Shown here one piece after another: positions 33,801 through 43,770 of a stretch of DNA of 64,000 nucleotides. The DNA comes from Schizochytrium sp. TIO01 (lineage: Eukaryota > Sar > Bigyra > Thraustochytrida > Thraustochytriidae), in assembly GCA_004764695.1 (NCBI GenBank), contig SMSO01000004.1, forward strand, positions 2,243,501-2,307,500. The letters are read 5' to 3'. Each line of letters starts with the position of its first letter. Position 1 is the stretch's first letter. The translations under genes were made by a program, and so were the position numbers. The notes below the pieces were generated by a model that ran no database searches, had not been told where the DNA came from, and saw only the letters and a program-made list of their open reading frames with translations.

Positions 33801-36355
33801 TCGAGCGATTCTTTGGGTACGCAGACTGTGCTCCTATCATGGATTGTTGGATTGCTTCGACTTTTATGACAGCCAAAGCAAGTAAGTATCACCGCTGATC
33901 GAGACTCTGGGGCAGCGAGCCACGTGTTGACACAAGACTTAGCATATGCAATGAATCAGAGTGGTTTGGTGGCCGCCTGTTGATGATGTGACAGTATGCA
34001 GTTAGCTACCTTAGTCTATCGAGCTGTCCATTTATTTCACTGCTTCCGGCAGGTGTTCCTTGGTCTCTTCGTCCTGTTGATATGTCATATTAGTGCAGCA
34101 TAGTTAAAATCAATTTCAAAATGCGGACAGACAAACTGCAATATATACATTCACCACTGCAACTCACAGAAGGAAATCGAACACTTTCTAGCAAGATAGT
34201 GGCTTGAATAAATGAACGTGAATGAATCCATTTTGAGAAGCAGTGTAAGTCGTGGGCAATAGAGTAGGCCTAGCTATGCCTTACTACCATTGAAAATCCC
34301 TTGACTGACCTTAGAGTACATAGAGCTGAACCAATTGTGGAATTTCAACTAATGCATTGATCAAATGAGTAAACCGATACGTCGAACGGCCCGCGTGTGA
34401 CAAATGAAGTACCGTCCCTTGTCGTAAACGCATAAGAGCACATGGAAGTGAGAACAATGGAGTATTTTAGATCATGCTTTCTTATTTTTTGTTTTCTTTG
34501 CAATGAGCAATAGTAAGTACTAGGTATTCCTGTTAACTCTTCAGGACATCCTGCTTGGGGGTTTTAGGGCCCTGCTTTATGGAACACAATCTCCTCCTAG
34601 ACAGTGCTCAAGACGCTCGCATAATGTAAGTAGTTTGCAAAGATTTCTGGCCAAGTAGTACATCTGCATTCTTGGTAGCCAATAGCTATTCGTGGCGATC
34701 CCTCTACCTTTTTATGTCAATAAAAAAATTCAAGTCAAAGAATCGGGCAAACAAAGGCATCACGTACTAACCTTTTAAAATGTACAAGGAAGAATCAATG
34801 GTAGGTCGGGTCTATCGACAAGGATCTTGCTTTTTATGCCACAGATCTGCATTTTCCTCTTTGCCTGGTTTTTAGAAGAAATGTGTTTAGGAAATGATAG
34901 ATCATGACTTGCTGGCCATTGCTGACTGGTTGCGGGAATATCTCAAATTGTTTTGATGATTCACCCATGAAAATAGAAAAGAATGTATTTAAGAAGCTGC
35001 AAGGTGCCTGCTCTACAGGGAAAGAACCATGCAATACAGCAACCTTTAGCCTGAGGTAAAACTGCACTTCCAACCCCCGAGTTTTTCGATAGACCTGTGA
35101 AAGATTAGTGATGTAACATCCAGCTAGGTGTCTTATCCTAACTCTTCGGTCTTAGACGCTGTGGCCCGACACGATACATTCATTCTGTTTGTATGCAGGA
35201 CCTCGAGAACCTAAAGATCATTTTTTTTTCTCTATCCCCCTCATAAGCAGGCTTCTGTACATCACTTCACCAAAGTTCATCACCTTGTCAGACTACCTCT
35301 ATATGTTCCACTACACAAGCTAATCTGTAATATAGACACCTTTTGCTTTTCTAATCTTCTTTTACTTTCTATTCTAAATCATGTCTAGCAGAGGATTTTG
35401 CCCTCTAATCTACTGTTAGACTGACAATTTAAGAGTTTTATGGTAAGCTCTTTTTTTTTTAAACGTCCGTACTTCGTTTTGCGAGCCCTTGGTTCTTGGT
35501 TGACCATCAGAATGCAGAAAGCTAATGAGCAGCCGGAGATTGAACGAGAGGATGTGGGTAAGGATTTTTGAAAGCATGACACGACTTAAGGAGGCATTGT
35601 GTACTTAGGCTTATAGAGGTAAAAATCTGCTGATGTTGGAGATGAACAGCCAGGTGAGCTGGTTCAGGTCATAATTAACAGACTATTTCAGACTTAAACT
35701 ATTACACAGAACACAAGGGGCTGGGTGAACTGGCTTCCTCAACCATTAATCCAAGTCTTCCTTTATATGTTTCCTTGGTTTTGTGGCGCACTTTTATACT
35801 AGAGTTCCCTTGACTCCGCACCTTTGATAGTCACTAATATACAGAGATTAATAGGTTAGGACTGACAATATTGTGCTAAGGAGTCTAGTAAGGTATGTGG
35901 GTAAGCTCGGCACAACGTCAAAACTAATGTCATGCAGTGTTGTGATCTTTAACTCGATCTCATTTAATTTCATGTTTTGGAAAGCTTTATGTACCTTCGT
36001 CAAAAGTTACATCTGAAACTAAGTATTCTTCCACTCGTAACAGCGATCAACCTGGAGAATTGCGTAAATGTCTTCTCGTAATTGTGGACGACGCATATGT
36101 TTAGCGATTATGTGAAGACTATTGTGCTGTTAAAATACAGACTCGCTTTACGCCCCTGCCACATGGTACGAATGGCCTTAGATTGGCCTGGAACAACTCC
36201 TGCATGGAAATACGTTTTTCATTCATTGCTTTAGAACATGAAACAGGGGGCAAGTTGGCTCGTGAATGCATTAGATCAATATGACGGAAATAATTAGATT
36301 ATGAACGATGTGATCGGCATACATATTGTTGTTACAATGTTGACTAGGAAATAAA
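30853..36355. other. 5.5-kb intergenic region without a supportable gene
   Basis: Open frames up to about 160 codons (31189-31671) look like chance: no motif, low complexity and a (TTTGC)n-derived segment near 31.56 kb. Short repeats include (AATG)n at 33181-33208 and GTAGGTC-like repeats near 33380. It contains the promoter of the fucosyltransferase-like gene at its left edge and the 3' flank of the acyl-CoA dehydrogenase at its right edge. Confidence 0.45.
33181..33208. repeat. (AATG)n microsatellite
   Basis: Seven AATG units inside a wider region of degenerate TTGAATGATTGAT-type repeats (33070-33150). Confidence 0.88.
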
Positions 36356-37714
36356 TCAGAGTTTAGCGAGAACCTCAGGGTCTGTAGGTGGGTTGCGTTT
36401 GTGCACAGGACCACGATGAATATAACCTGGAAGGTTATAAAGGGAGTGCTTGTTGCGTTTTTGATCACGCAGCTCGAGCCGAGCAACAGTGCGCCAATGA
36501 ACCTCATCAGGCCCATCTGCAAAACGCAACCAACGAGCTCCGGAGAAGGCCATAGGAAGAAAGCTGTCTTGAGAGATGCCCATGGCTCCATGAACCTGCA
36601 TAGCTCGGTCACAAATTTGTTGAACCACAGCAGGCACAACAGCCTTGCACATCGAGAGCTCTTTACGGACCTTCAGATTACCATCTACATCCAGGCGGTG
36701 AGCAGTCTGACGAACCAGCATGCGCGCCATGTCAAGCTCTGCGCGGCACTTGGCAATATCCTGCAAAATTGTGTCAAAGTCGGAGAGTTTTTTGCCAAAG
36801 GCAACGCGACTCTCAGCACGGTTACACATAGCAGCAATAGCGCGCTCAGCAGAGCCGATCAGACGCATGCAATGATGGATGCGGCCGGGCCCAAGGCGTG
36901 CCTGAGAAATTTCAAAGCCTTTGCCTTCGCCGGCAAGAACGTTCTCAATTGGCACAATGACATCCTCAAAGAGAATCTCTACATGGCCCTTGGGTGCGTC
37001 AGAGTCTCCAAAGGTTTGCATAGGGCGCACAATTGTAATGCCTGGGGTGTCAGCAGGAACAAGAATCATAGACTGCTGCTGGAAAGGGGCAGCATTGGGA
37101 TCTGTTTTGCCCATAAGGATGAAAATCTTACAATGGCTCGACCCCGCTCCCGTGATCCACCACTTACGACCATTGATAACATAATGCCCTCCGCGACGCT
37201 CGATGCTTATGCTAATGTTGCTGGCATCACTACTGGCGACCGCAGGCTCAGTCATGGCAAAAGCAGACTTAATTTCTCCATCAAGGAGAGGCTTGAGCCA
37301 CTTGGCTTTCTGCTCGGCATTGCCATAACGAGCAATGGTTTCCATGTTTCCAGTATCAGGAGAGGAGCTGTTCGTTGCCTCAGCAGCAAATTCCATGTGG
37401 GAGCTTGTACCCAGGATTTCGCAGATTTCGGCATACTGCTCATTGTTGAGGCCGGCTCCTTCATAACCTTCACCTGCCATACGTGCGGTATCGTTAGGAA
37501 GCCAAAGGTTCCAGAGACCCTGCTTTTTGGCCTCTGCCATGAGCTCTACAAGAATTGGAGCGTAACGCCACTGGTCAGCAGGGAGGTGTTCCATGGCCTT
37601 ATTCTGCTCCGCAAAGAGCTGCTCGTTGGGGTAGATGTGCTCATGCATAAACTTCCACACCTTATCCTTGAGCGCCTCAAACTTGCTCGTCTCCATAGCT
37701 TCTGCGAGAACCAT
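36356..37714 (-). CDS. Acyl-CoA dehydrogenase, ACAD10/11 (IBR3) type, with PTS1-like C-terminus
   Basis: A 452-residue FAD enzyme that introduces a 2,3 double bond into acyl-CoA. Seen: the FAD/substrate signature FAMTEPAVASSDASN (152-166), WWITGAG (185-191), QVHGAMGIS (373-381) and RFADGPDEVH (397-406). In the last motif D400 aligns with the catalytic glutamate of MCAD-type enzymes, as expected for the ACAD10/11 class. The protein is the dehydrogenase part only; the kinase-like (APH) domain fused in animal ACAD10/11 and plant IBR3 is absent. The C-terminus is -LAKL, a good type 1 peroxisomal targeting signal, and no mitochondrial presequence is evident. It is followed upstream on the same strand by a hydroxyisobutyryl-CoA hydrolase and a quinone oxidoreductase with similar C-termini. 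The start ATG is at 37714-37712. Confidence 0.92.
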   Translation of the reverse strand: MVLAEAMETSKFEALKDKVWKFMHEHIYPNEQLFAEQNKAMEHLPADQWRYAPILVELMAEAKKQGLWNLWLPNDTARMAGEGYEGAGLNNEQYAEICEILGTSSHMEFAAEATNSSSPDTGNMETIARYGNAEQKAKWLKPLLDGEIKSAFAMTEPAVASSDASNISISIERRGGHYVINGRKWWITGAGSSHCKIFILMGKTDPNAAPFQQQSMILVPADTPGITIVRPMQTFGDSDAPKGHVEILFEDVIVPIENVLAGEGKGFEISQARLGPGRIHHCMRLIGSAERAIAAMCNRAESRVAFGKKLSDFDTILQDIAKCRAELDMARMLVRQTAHRLDVDGNLKVRKELSMCKAVVPAVVQQICDRAMQVHGAMGISQDSFLPMAFSGARWLRFADGPDEVHWRTVARLELRDQKRNKHSLYNLPGYIHRGPVHKRNPPTDPEVLAKL

Positions 37715-38962
37715 CTTGCCTAGCTGATTTCGCTCGTTTCAAGATATTTTCGTCCCTGTCGAGGTTTGCGGATTGCTCGCCTACGAACTTCAAGTTCATA
37801 AGCTTTTTCTTACATACTAGTACTACTACCAGAGCCGATAGATACTCCTAACCACCCTAGGACTTATCCGCTAGTACATCTTTTAAAGACAAGTCAGTTG
37901 CTCTCTTTTCCTGTGTGCTTGCGATTCAAGTTCAAGTTGTTGACAAAGTTTGCAGTGCATTACTGTGGAGTAGTAGTAGTAGTAGCTTTCTCCATGCCAA
38001 ACTTGCAGCAACATATTGACTTTGGGAAAGGAAACGAAACGAGGGCAAAAGAAGAAGGTAATCTTCGCACTATTTCCTGAAAGATACTAGTACTAATCTT
38101 TCGCCGGTGTAGGACTAGCAGTCCTCTGTAATAATACCAGTAAGAGTGGAAATTTAATCTCAGTCCGACTTCTTTCATCCCAATCCTTACTTCGCTCCGC
38201 TCATGGCCAACGAGCGGACTCTGTTTTCATTTAATTCATTGCCTCTTTTCTCAAAACATGGCTTGACGAGTAAATCTGTTCGCGCAGGTTTACAGTGCGC
38301 ACCGTCCGGGACGATTCGGGCGTACTGATGGTGATTTGTCTCAGGTTTGATTCATATCATTCCTGTCATCGATTGCAATGATTGTGGAGGTGTGGTAGTA
38401 GTACCTAACTATCTACTAGTCATGATTTTTTCCTAAATAATCAATCAGTGGTCAAGTGTTTTTGCTTGAGTTTTTTTAACCAAGTTATTAAAAAGATGAA
38501 CTCAATACCTCTGACTACTAGTGAGGATGTCTGTTGGATTACCTATTCTACGTGGTATCTAGCTAGAGAGTACTTGACATGAGCTTTAATTTGCGAGCAA
38601 GTACCTACCATGTTTTGCACGGTGATCTTCACAAAGGAGAGTTCAGGAAAAATTAAAATTAAATTTGGTGCTACTCTCAATAGCTAGAGGTTACTACTAT
38701 CAGTTACTTCGCTTTAAATCAGAACATATTAGCCTTTTTTTTCTTTCTTTTTTAAAAATCAACTATTGCTTAATTATGGTTGTGATGCGACGGAAGAGGT
38801 GCCTGTGAGCTAACTTTGAATACTTGGGAAGGGAGTCCACTTAAAACAGTGCCCGCGTCTACTTGGTGTTGTGCCAACTTCATTCGCACTTAATGAATAG
38901 GTCTTATATTTTAAATCCAACTTTTAGCATAAAGACATGTAAATAATAAACGGTGATGGTTC
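37715..38962. other. Intergenic region between acyl-CoA dehydrogenase and hydroxyisobutyryl-CoA hydrolase
   Basis: AT-rich 1.2 kb with no supportable gene. It contains the promoter of the acyl-CoA dehydrogenase at its left edge and a short (AGT)n run near 37970. Confidence 0.5.
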
Positions 38963-40124
38963 TCAAAATTTGCTCTTGTGCATGGATGAATGCAAGGGCA
39001 TAGGGGTCAAGTCCCCTGTCAAATGGGATTTTGGAAGGGGCTCTAAGTAAGCTTTGATTGTCTCGGCGGATATAGGTGGGTGCCTCCATTGTGGTTTGTT
39101 ATCCTTATCCACCAAGACAGCCCTCACCCCTTCGAAGAAGTCACTGTCTGTATCTTCCAATAGTCTTTGCACGATGCGGTACTCGCCGACGAGAGCGTCC
39201 AAGAGTGTAACTTCTGGTTGGCTGTGTCTGTGAAAGACCTCAAAGGTGATCTTTAATGAGGACGGTGACCGTGCCTTCAACATCTCCAGCGTCTCCTTGG
39301 CGAACGCAGCATCATCCTCAGCAGCGCTCTCCACGGTCGCCCTTAGCTCTGCAAAGATTTCCTCCACGGAGCGCATTTCCATCGTAAAGCATCTCTTCAG
39401 GACATCTTCGTGCTTCTTCAAGCGTGGCACCTCATCTATCCCCCATGCCAGCTCCCTCATAAGCTCCTCCACAGTCTCCCTTGTAAGCCCTTCGCGCCTT
39501 CCAGCCTCCTCTAGTCGTGCGCAGAGCTGCGAAATATCCTCCGAGCGAATGGCGTGTGTAGCAAGTCCTGTCCACAAGCAGTCTGCGGGGCCAAGATGTG
39601 CGCCTGAGAGCGAGATGTAGAGACCCACGTGGGCTCCCCTCTGAATACGTGGGAAGAGCAAAGGAGGCACCAACATCAGGCACAAAGCCGATGTTGGTTT
39701 CGGGCATAGCAAAGCGCGTGCGAGGCGTGGCAACGCGGAAGGCTCCATGCAGAGAGAGACCAACGCCGCCGCCCATGGTGACCCCATCCCAGAGCGAGAT
39801 CTGCAATAGGCCGGCGTCACGGAGGTTACCGATGAGCGCGTTGAGGCGGTACTCCTCGAAGAAGAAGTCAGCGTGAGCTCGACCACAAGACAGAGCACTC
39901 GAGCGAGCGGTAACAACGTCGCCACCAGCACAGAAAGCTTTACCTTCGCCGCGAAGAATCACACAAGCTGGGCGGGTGGAATCGTCGCGAGCCCAATCGG
40001 CAAACCAGCTTTGCAGCGGCAGGATCATGTCCAGGTTAAGTGAGTTGAATTTTGCCGGTCGACGCAGAGTCACCTGTGCGATAGCACGGTTAGGGAGGAC
40101 ATCTAGGGTCACGGGAGTGGACAT
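38963..40124 (-). CDS. 3-hydroxyisobutyryl-CoA hydrolase (HIBCH/CHY1 type), one frame break
   Basis: Hydrolyses 3-hydroxyisobutyryl-CoA in valine catabolism; a crotonase-fold enzyme. From the ATG at 40124: ILRGEGKAFCAGGDV supplies the oxyanion-hole region, and MGGGVGLSLHG is followed by MPETNIGFVPDVGAS with the conserved Glu and Asp of HIBCH. Here the frame breaks at the TTT (plus-strand AAA 39660-39662). Dropping one base gives VGASLLFPRIQRG and continues to the family's C-terminal SPSSLKITFE and EGVRAVLVDKDNKPQW blocks. The corrected length is 386 residues, the usual size. The C-terminus is -KSKF, a weak PTS1-like tripeptide, and the N-terminus has no mitochondrial presequence. Plant CHY1 is a peroxisomal relative. 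Confidence 0.9.
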
Positions 40125-40559
40125 TGCAAGCAATTGAGGTGTGAAGCCAAGAGTGCTTGCGCTGATTTGATCGGTCAATTCAAAGGTTGGAAATGAAATG
40201 GTATTGCTAGTTTCGTTCTTCCTCTGCTCTTTTCTTTCTTTTCTTCTTTCTTTTTTGTACTTCCATATCTATCTTACTTAGCACCAACTAATTAAAAAAT
40301 AATAATAGTTTAAAAGTTAATGAAGTGATTCTTTAATTTTTCTAGCTAGCACGTAATGTGCTTATTCGCTAGGATCGGGCCTATTGGCACTTCTGCTTCA
40401 TGTAGTGATGCTTTGTCTGGCTCGGGAAAGATGGTTCTTCAGAGAGCACAAGACGATTGCGTATAAACAAGACTGTGAAGTTCTCTCATGTGTTCACTAA
40501 CAACAGTACATGACACAGAATAAGCAAACAAACAAAATATAAAGAGTTTAAATTCTCAT
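40125..40559. other. Short intergenic region between hydroxyisobutyryl-CoA hydrolase and quinone oxidoreductase
   Basis: 435 bp that serves as promoter of the hydrolase and 3' flank of the oxidoreductase. It has a CTTTTCTTTCTTTT pyrimidine tract near 40235 and no other visible feature. Confidence 0.5.
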
Positions 40560-41736
40560 TTAAAGCTTAGAGCTCGTGGGCATGGTTGCATCAGAAGAGC
40601 AGATGACCACAGCTTTGCCCGTGACTTTACGCTCCATTAGGTCGCGAAGGGCACGGCCTGCTTCTTGAAGAGGATAAGTCTGTGTAACAAGCGGACGCAG
40701 CTTCCCTTGTGAAACCCAGTCAAGTAGAAGCTCAATGTTCTGACGGTGGAGTTGAGGTTCTTTCTCAGTGAATGCACCCCAGAACACGCCTACAATGGCA
40801 GCGCCTTTAAGGAGAGCAAGGTTAAGTGGGATACGCGGAATCTGACCTCCAGCAAATCCAATGACGAGGCTTTAAGTGACAAGAAGGTAGCCCCGTGTTT
40901 ATTTGTATCACACCGTTGCAAAGTCAGCAACAGGGAAATCATGCAAAGATAAAATGCAGTGTGTTAGTCTATGAATACAATTTAAACCCCCTACAATTTA
41001 GCTCTGCTCTGAATGAATACTTTCTAACTTACTATCGACCCTTCCACGCCAATGAGCGAATAGCTGGCTCGGCGAATTTATCTCCAACAGGGTCGTAGAC
41101 AACATCAACACCACGACCCTTTGTGATTTCGCGAACTCTTTCCTTTAGATCTTCCTTTGAGTAGTTGATGAGGTAGTCAGCACCATAGGAACGGCATACC
41201 TCGAGCTTCTCGGGAGTTGATGCAGCTGCAATAACTGTGGCACCCATCGCCTTGGCAATGTCCACAGCAGCAATGCCCACACCGCCTGCTGCTCCTAGAA
41301 CAAGCACAGTTTCGCCGGCCTTAAGATCAGCACGCTGCATGAAAGCATGAATTGTAGTGCCATAAGTCATCATGATGCCACTGGCAGTGGCATCATCAAC
41401 AGCATCCGGAACCTTGACGAGTTTAGACTCGGGTGCCACGACTTGCTCTGCGAAAGCACCCCAGCCGGTCATGCAAGTGACTCGGTCGCCAACCTTGAAG
41501 TTCGAGACTCCAGGCCCAGTCTTAGCAATGACTCCCGAACACTCACCTCCTGGTGCAAACGGCATGGTGGGCTTGAATTGATATTTTCCTTGGATGATCA
41601 AAACATCAGGGAAGTTTACACCAGCACATTTGACGTTCACGAGCACCTGGCCCTTGCCAGGCTCTTGCAGCTTCAAATCGCCAACCTTGAGATCCTCGGG
41701 CGTACAAAACTTATCTACTACAATACCGCGAGCCAT
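40560..41736 (-). CDS. Zinc-independent quinone oxidoreductase (MDR superfamily), two exons, PTS1 C-terminus
   Basis: NADPH-dependent quinone/enone reductase of the zeta-crystallin/QOR-like type. Exon 1 is 41736-41033 and exon 2 is 40869-40560. The 163-nt intron (41032-40870) has a GTAAGT donor and an AG acceptor and splits the Tyr codon in GRYLVIGFAGGQ. The spliced length is 337 residues, typical of the family. Motifs: AGVNFPDVLIIQGKY, FAPGGECSGVI and the Rossmann segment VLVLGAAGGVGIAAVDIAKAMGA. The catalytic zinc ligands of alcohol dehydrogenases are absent. The protein ends -TSSKL, a canonical peroxisomal targeting signal. The start ATG at 41736 is preferred because the homology begins there; a longer in-frame start at 41784 would add 16 unrelated residues. 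Confidence 0.92.
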
Positions 41737-41981
41737 TTTCCTCCTGCACTGATCAGCTCCTGGTTTCCGCAGTAGGCAGCGCAAACTCCCGATAGGTTTT
41801 TGGAGTCTAGGTTTCTACAAGTTTAATGTATCTCACTATTTCTGATTTTTAGACCGAGCCAAGTCCGCTGCTCGTCCGCTTGGGAAAAGAATTATAACTA
41901 CTGTTAATGTCTTTTTCCGTCCTTGCGTTTTTCAATAGTACTGTAATATATGATGACTTTTAGTCTACTGTTTACTATATA

Positions 41982-42060
41982 GCTGTGATGGCCGAGCGGT
42001 TAAGGCGCCACGTTCAGGTCGTGGTCCGAAAGGGCGTGGGTTCGAGTCCCACTCACAGTA
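41982..42060 (+). tRNA. tRNA-Leu(CAG), copy 1
   Basis: A 79-nt cloverleaf with discriminator A. Acceptor GCTGTGA pairs with TCACAGT, the D arm is TGGCCGAGCGGTTAAGGCGCC, anticodon stem CCACG/CGTGG encloses loop TTCAGGT (anticodon CAG), there is a long class II variable arm, and the T arm is GTGGG-TTCGAGT-CCCAC. Internal A and B boxes are intact, there is no intron, and a T-run that can terminate RNA polymerase III follows within about 10 nt. Confidence 0.97.
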
Positions 42061-42208
42061 CATTATTTTTGATTTTTTTTAACCTCCCAACCTTCGTGCT
42101 ACTATCACTATCTCACTGTAGATTCTGTCCTTTTGTTTTTCCATATAGGCTCAGTCTAGTTTTACTAAACGGTTTTATAAGTAAGCATAGGGCTATGACA
42201 ATCATCTT

Positions 42209-42287
42209 GCTGTGATGGCCGAGCGGTTAAGGCGCCACGTTCAGGTCGTGGTCCGAAAGGGCGTGGGTTCGAGTCCCACTCACAGTA
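42209..42287 (+). tRNA. tRNA-Leu(CAG), copy 2
   Basis: Identical over all 79 nt to the copy at 41982-42060, 148 bp downstream on the same strand, with unrelated flanks. A T-run follows as RNA polymerase III terminator. Confidence 0.97.
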
Positions 42288-42649
42288 TTGTTTTTTAATT
42301 ATTTTTTTTTCTCGGATATGCTTTGTTTTTTTAATTAAAAAAATAATAGGATTTAACATTTTTGAGTTGACTCTGGTAGAGGAACCGGATTGCCTCAATT
42401 TTAATATCTGTCAGGGGAGGGGGGGTATCTAACAAAATGATGAATCTTCTCCCTTTCACCAGGGATAACAAAACATTTGATTAACGAAGGAGTACTAGGA
42501 CAATAATTTGTATCTGTAAACTTTTTGTCATTCAAGGAGTGAGAACTTTCATACAAGCTCAACGCAAGTGGATAAAGAAAATCGAGTATAGTTTTGAGAG
42601 CCCATTAACTATACTCCTGGGGAGAGAATATAGGAGAGAACAGGCGAAA

Positions 42650-43620
42650 ATATTGGGGTTAATTCTATCTCTCCTCACGAAAACATTGTGTTGGCGAGGT
42701 TTCTGATATGCATTTTATAAATTAAATCGCTTTGACTGCGGGATGTGAGATGACATTTAGCTTCAAATCTAAAAGCCTTTATGATTTTTCTGGTTTTTAG
42801 CAAGAACACACAGTGATGAATCTTCTCTACTTCCACTGAAAATAAATAAGTCTACTGCCACTGGGTCTCCTCACAAGGTATATACAAGAGAGCTTTATAA
42901 TAACAATCGTTATATTTGTATATTTAAATCGCAAAGAAACTAATACCAGAGAATTCTCAACAATTCGCGAACTTTGGCAAAACTACCCAGGTTGCTGCGC
43001 TTGGACCAATCAAAATGACACAATATTAGACAAGTGAATGAAAAGCATTTCGGATAGAAAAGTATTTCCTGGTTTTGAGATATTGCCTTTAAGAATTAAT
43101 ATTTCATAAATAAATAATCAATCAAGGAAAGTATTGCAGGATAGCTTGTGCTGTGAAGCATGCAGAGGTAGTCTGACAAGGATGGTGAACTCAGGAGAAA
43201 GAGAAAGAGGATGATATATGAGTTATTGGGATTTCGAGTCTGGATACAGGCAGGGATGAATGTATGATGTCGTTGGACAGGAGAGCTAGGTTAGGTTAGG
43301 TTAGGTTATGTTAGGCAGTAGCTGTATGTTTCTTCAATAGAAAGCAAGCAATTTTGAGCATATTCTCAAAACTTTTGGGACGAAGTAGGAGAAATGGTCT
43401 CAAGTTTAAAGTTACTCGATAACAACTAGTGCAAAACATCTACTCAGCCCATCCAAAAAAATGTTTGAGGTTTTTTCTTTAGTTGATTTAGCGTTTTAAG
43501 TATTTTGATAAAGGAACACCCTCCAAAATACTGAATCCTCTATAAATGGTGGGTTGGTTCACAGCAGCTTCTGAACTTCACTTGATTTGACTACAATGTA
43601 GTCTCGGCCTCATTTTGACC
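42650..43620 (+). repeat. Diverged direct repeat flanking the MFS gene, left copy
   Basis: Shares many collinear blocks with 45645-46360 in the same orientation. Examples are TTGTGTTGGCGA near 42688 and 45660, GCAAGCAATTTTGAGCATAT at 43345 and 46101, GAGAAATGGTCTCAAGTTTA, and TACTGAATCCTCTATAAATGG at 43530 and 46271. The copies differ by many substitutions and small indels, plus one 213-bp block present only here (43132-43344). It is non-coding in all frames, and its origin (duplicated promoter, gene remnant or old mobile element) is unknown. Confidence 0.8.
43132..43344. mobile_element. Candidate 213-bp MITE-like insertion
   Basis: Present only in the left copy of the duplication. It is bordered by the 5-bp direct repeat GAAAG (43127-43131 and 43340-43344), while the right copy has a single GAAAG at the matching place, giving an apparent empty site. 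The insert starts TATTGCAGGA and ends TTTCTTCAATA, a weak imperfect terminal inverted repeat. It contains a short (TTAGG)n run at 43287-43308. It has no coding capacity. Confidence 0.45.
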
Positions 43621-43770
43621 TTTCTTTTTCATCAAGTAGCTGGAGTATCACCGTCAAGTCGTGGATGCTTGAGACGTTCTAAAAGTCTAGCAAAAAAAAT
43701 TCTGGTTATCTGTACATTTGAAGGGTTGATTTACTCATCTCTTTTAGTTACTTCTTTTTTTGCTGATTGA

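Larger units (their letters stand above)
42288..43770. other. Intergenic region containing the left copy of a diverged duplication
   Basis: No gene is supported. From about 42650 to 43620 it carries a segment that recurs at about 45645-46360 on the other side of the MFS gene (see the repeat entries). Confidence 0.6.

Noticed and set aside
36401-37723. 440-codon plus-strand frame antisense to the acyl-CoA dehydrogenase
   Set aside because: The minus strand encodes a complete, motif-bearing enzyme. The antisense frame has no family features.
43287-43308. (TTAGG)n considered as a telomere or chromosome end
   Set aside because: Only about four units, internal, and flanked by ordinary sequence on both sides.
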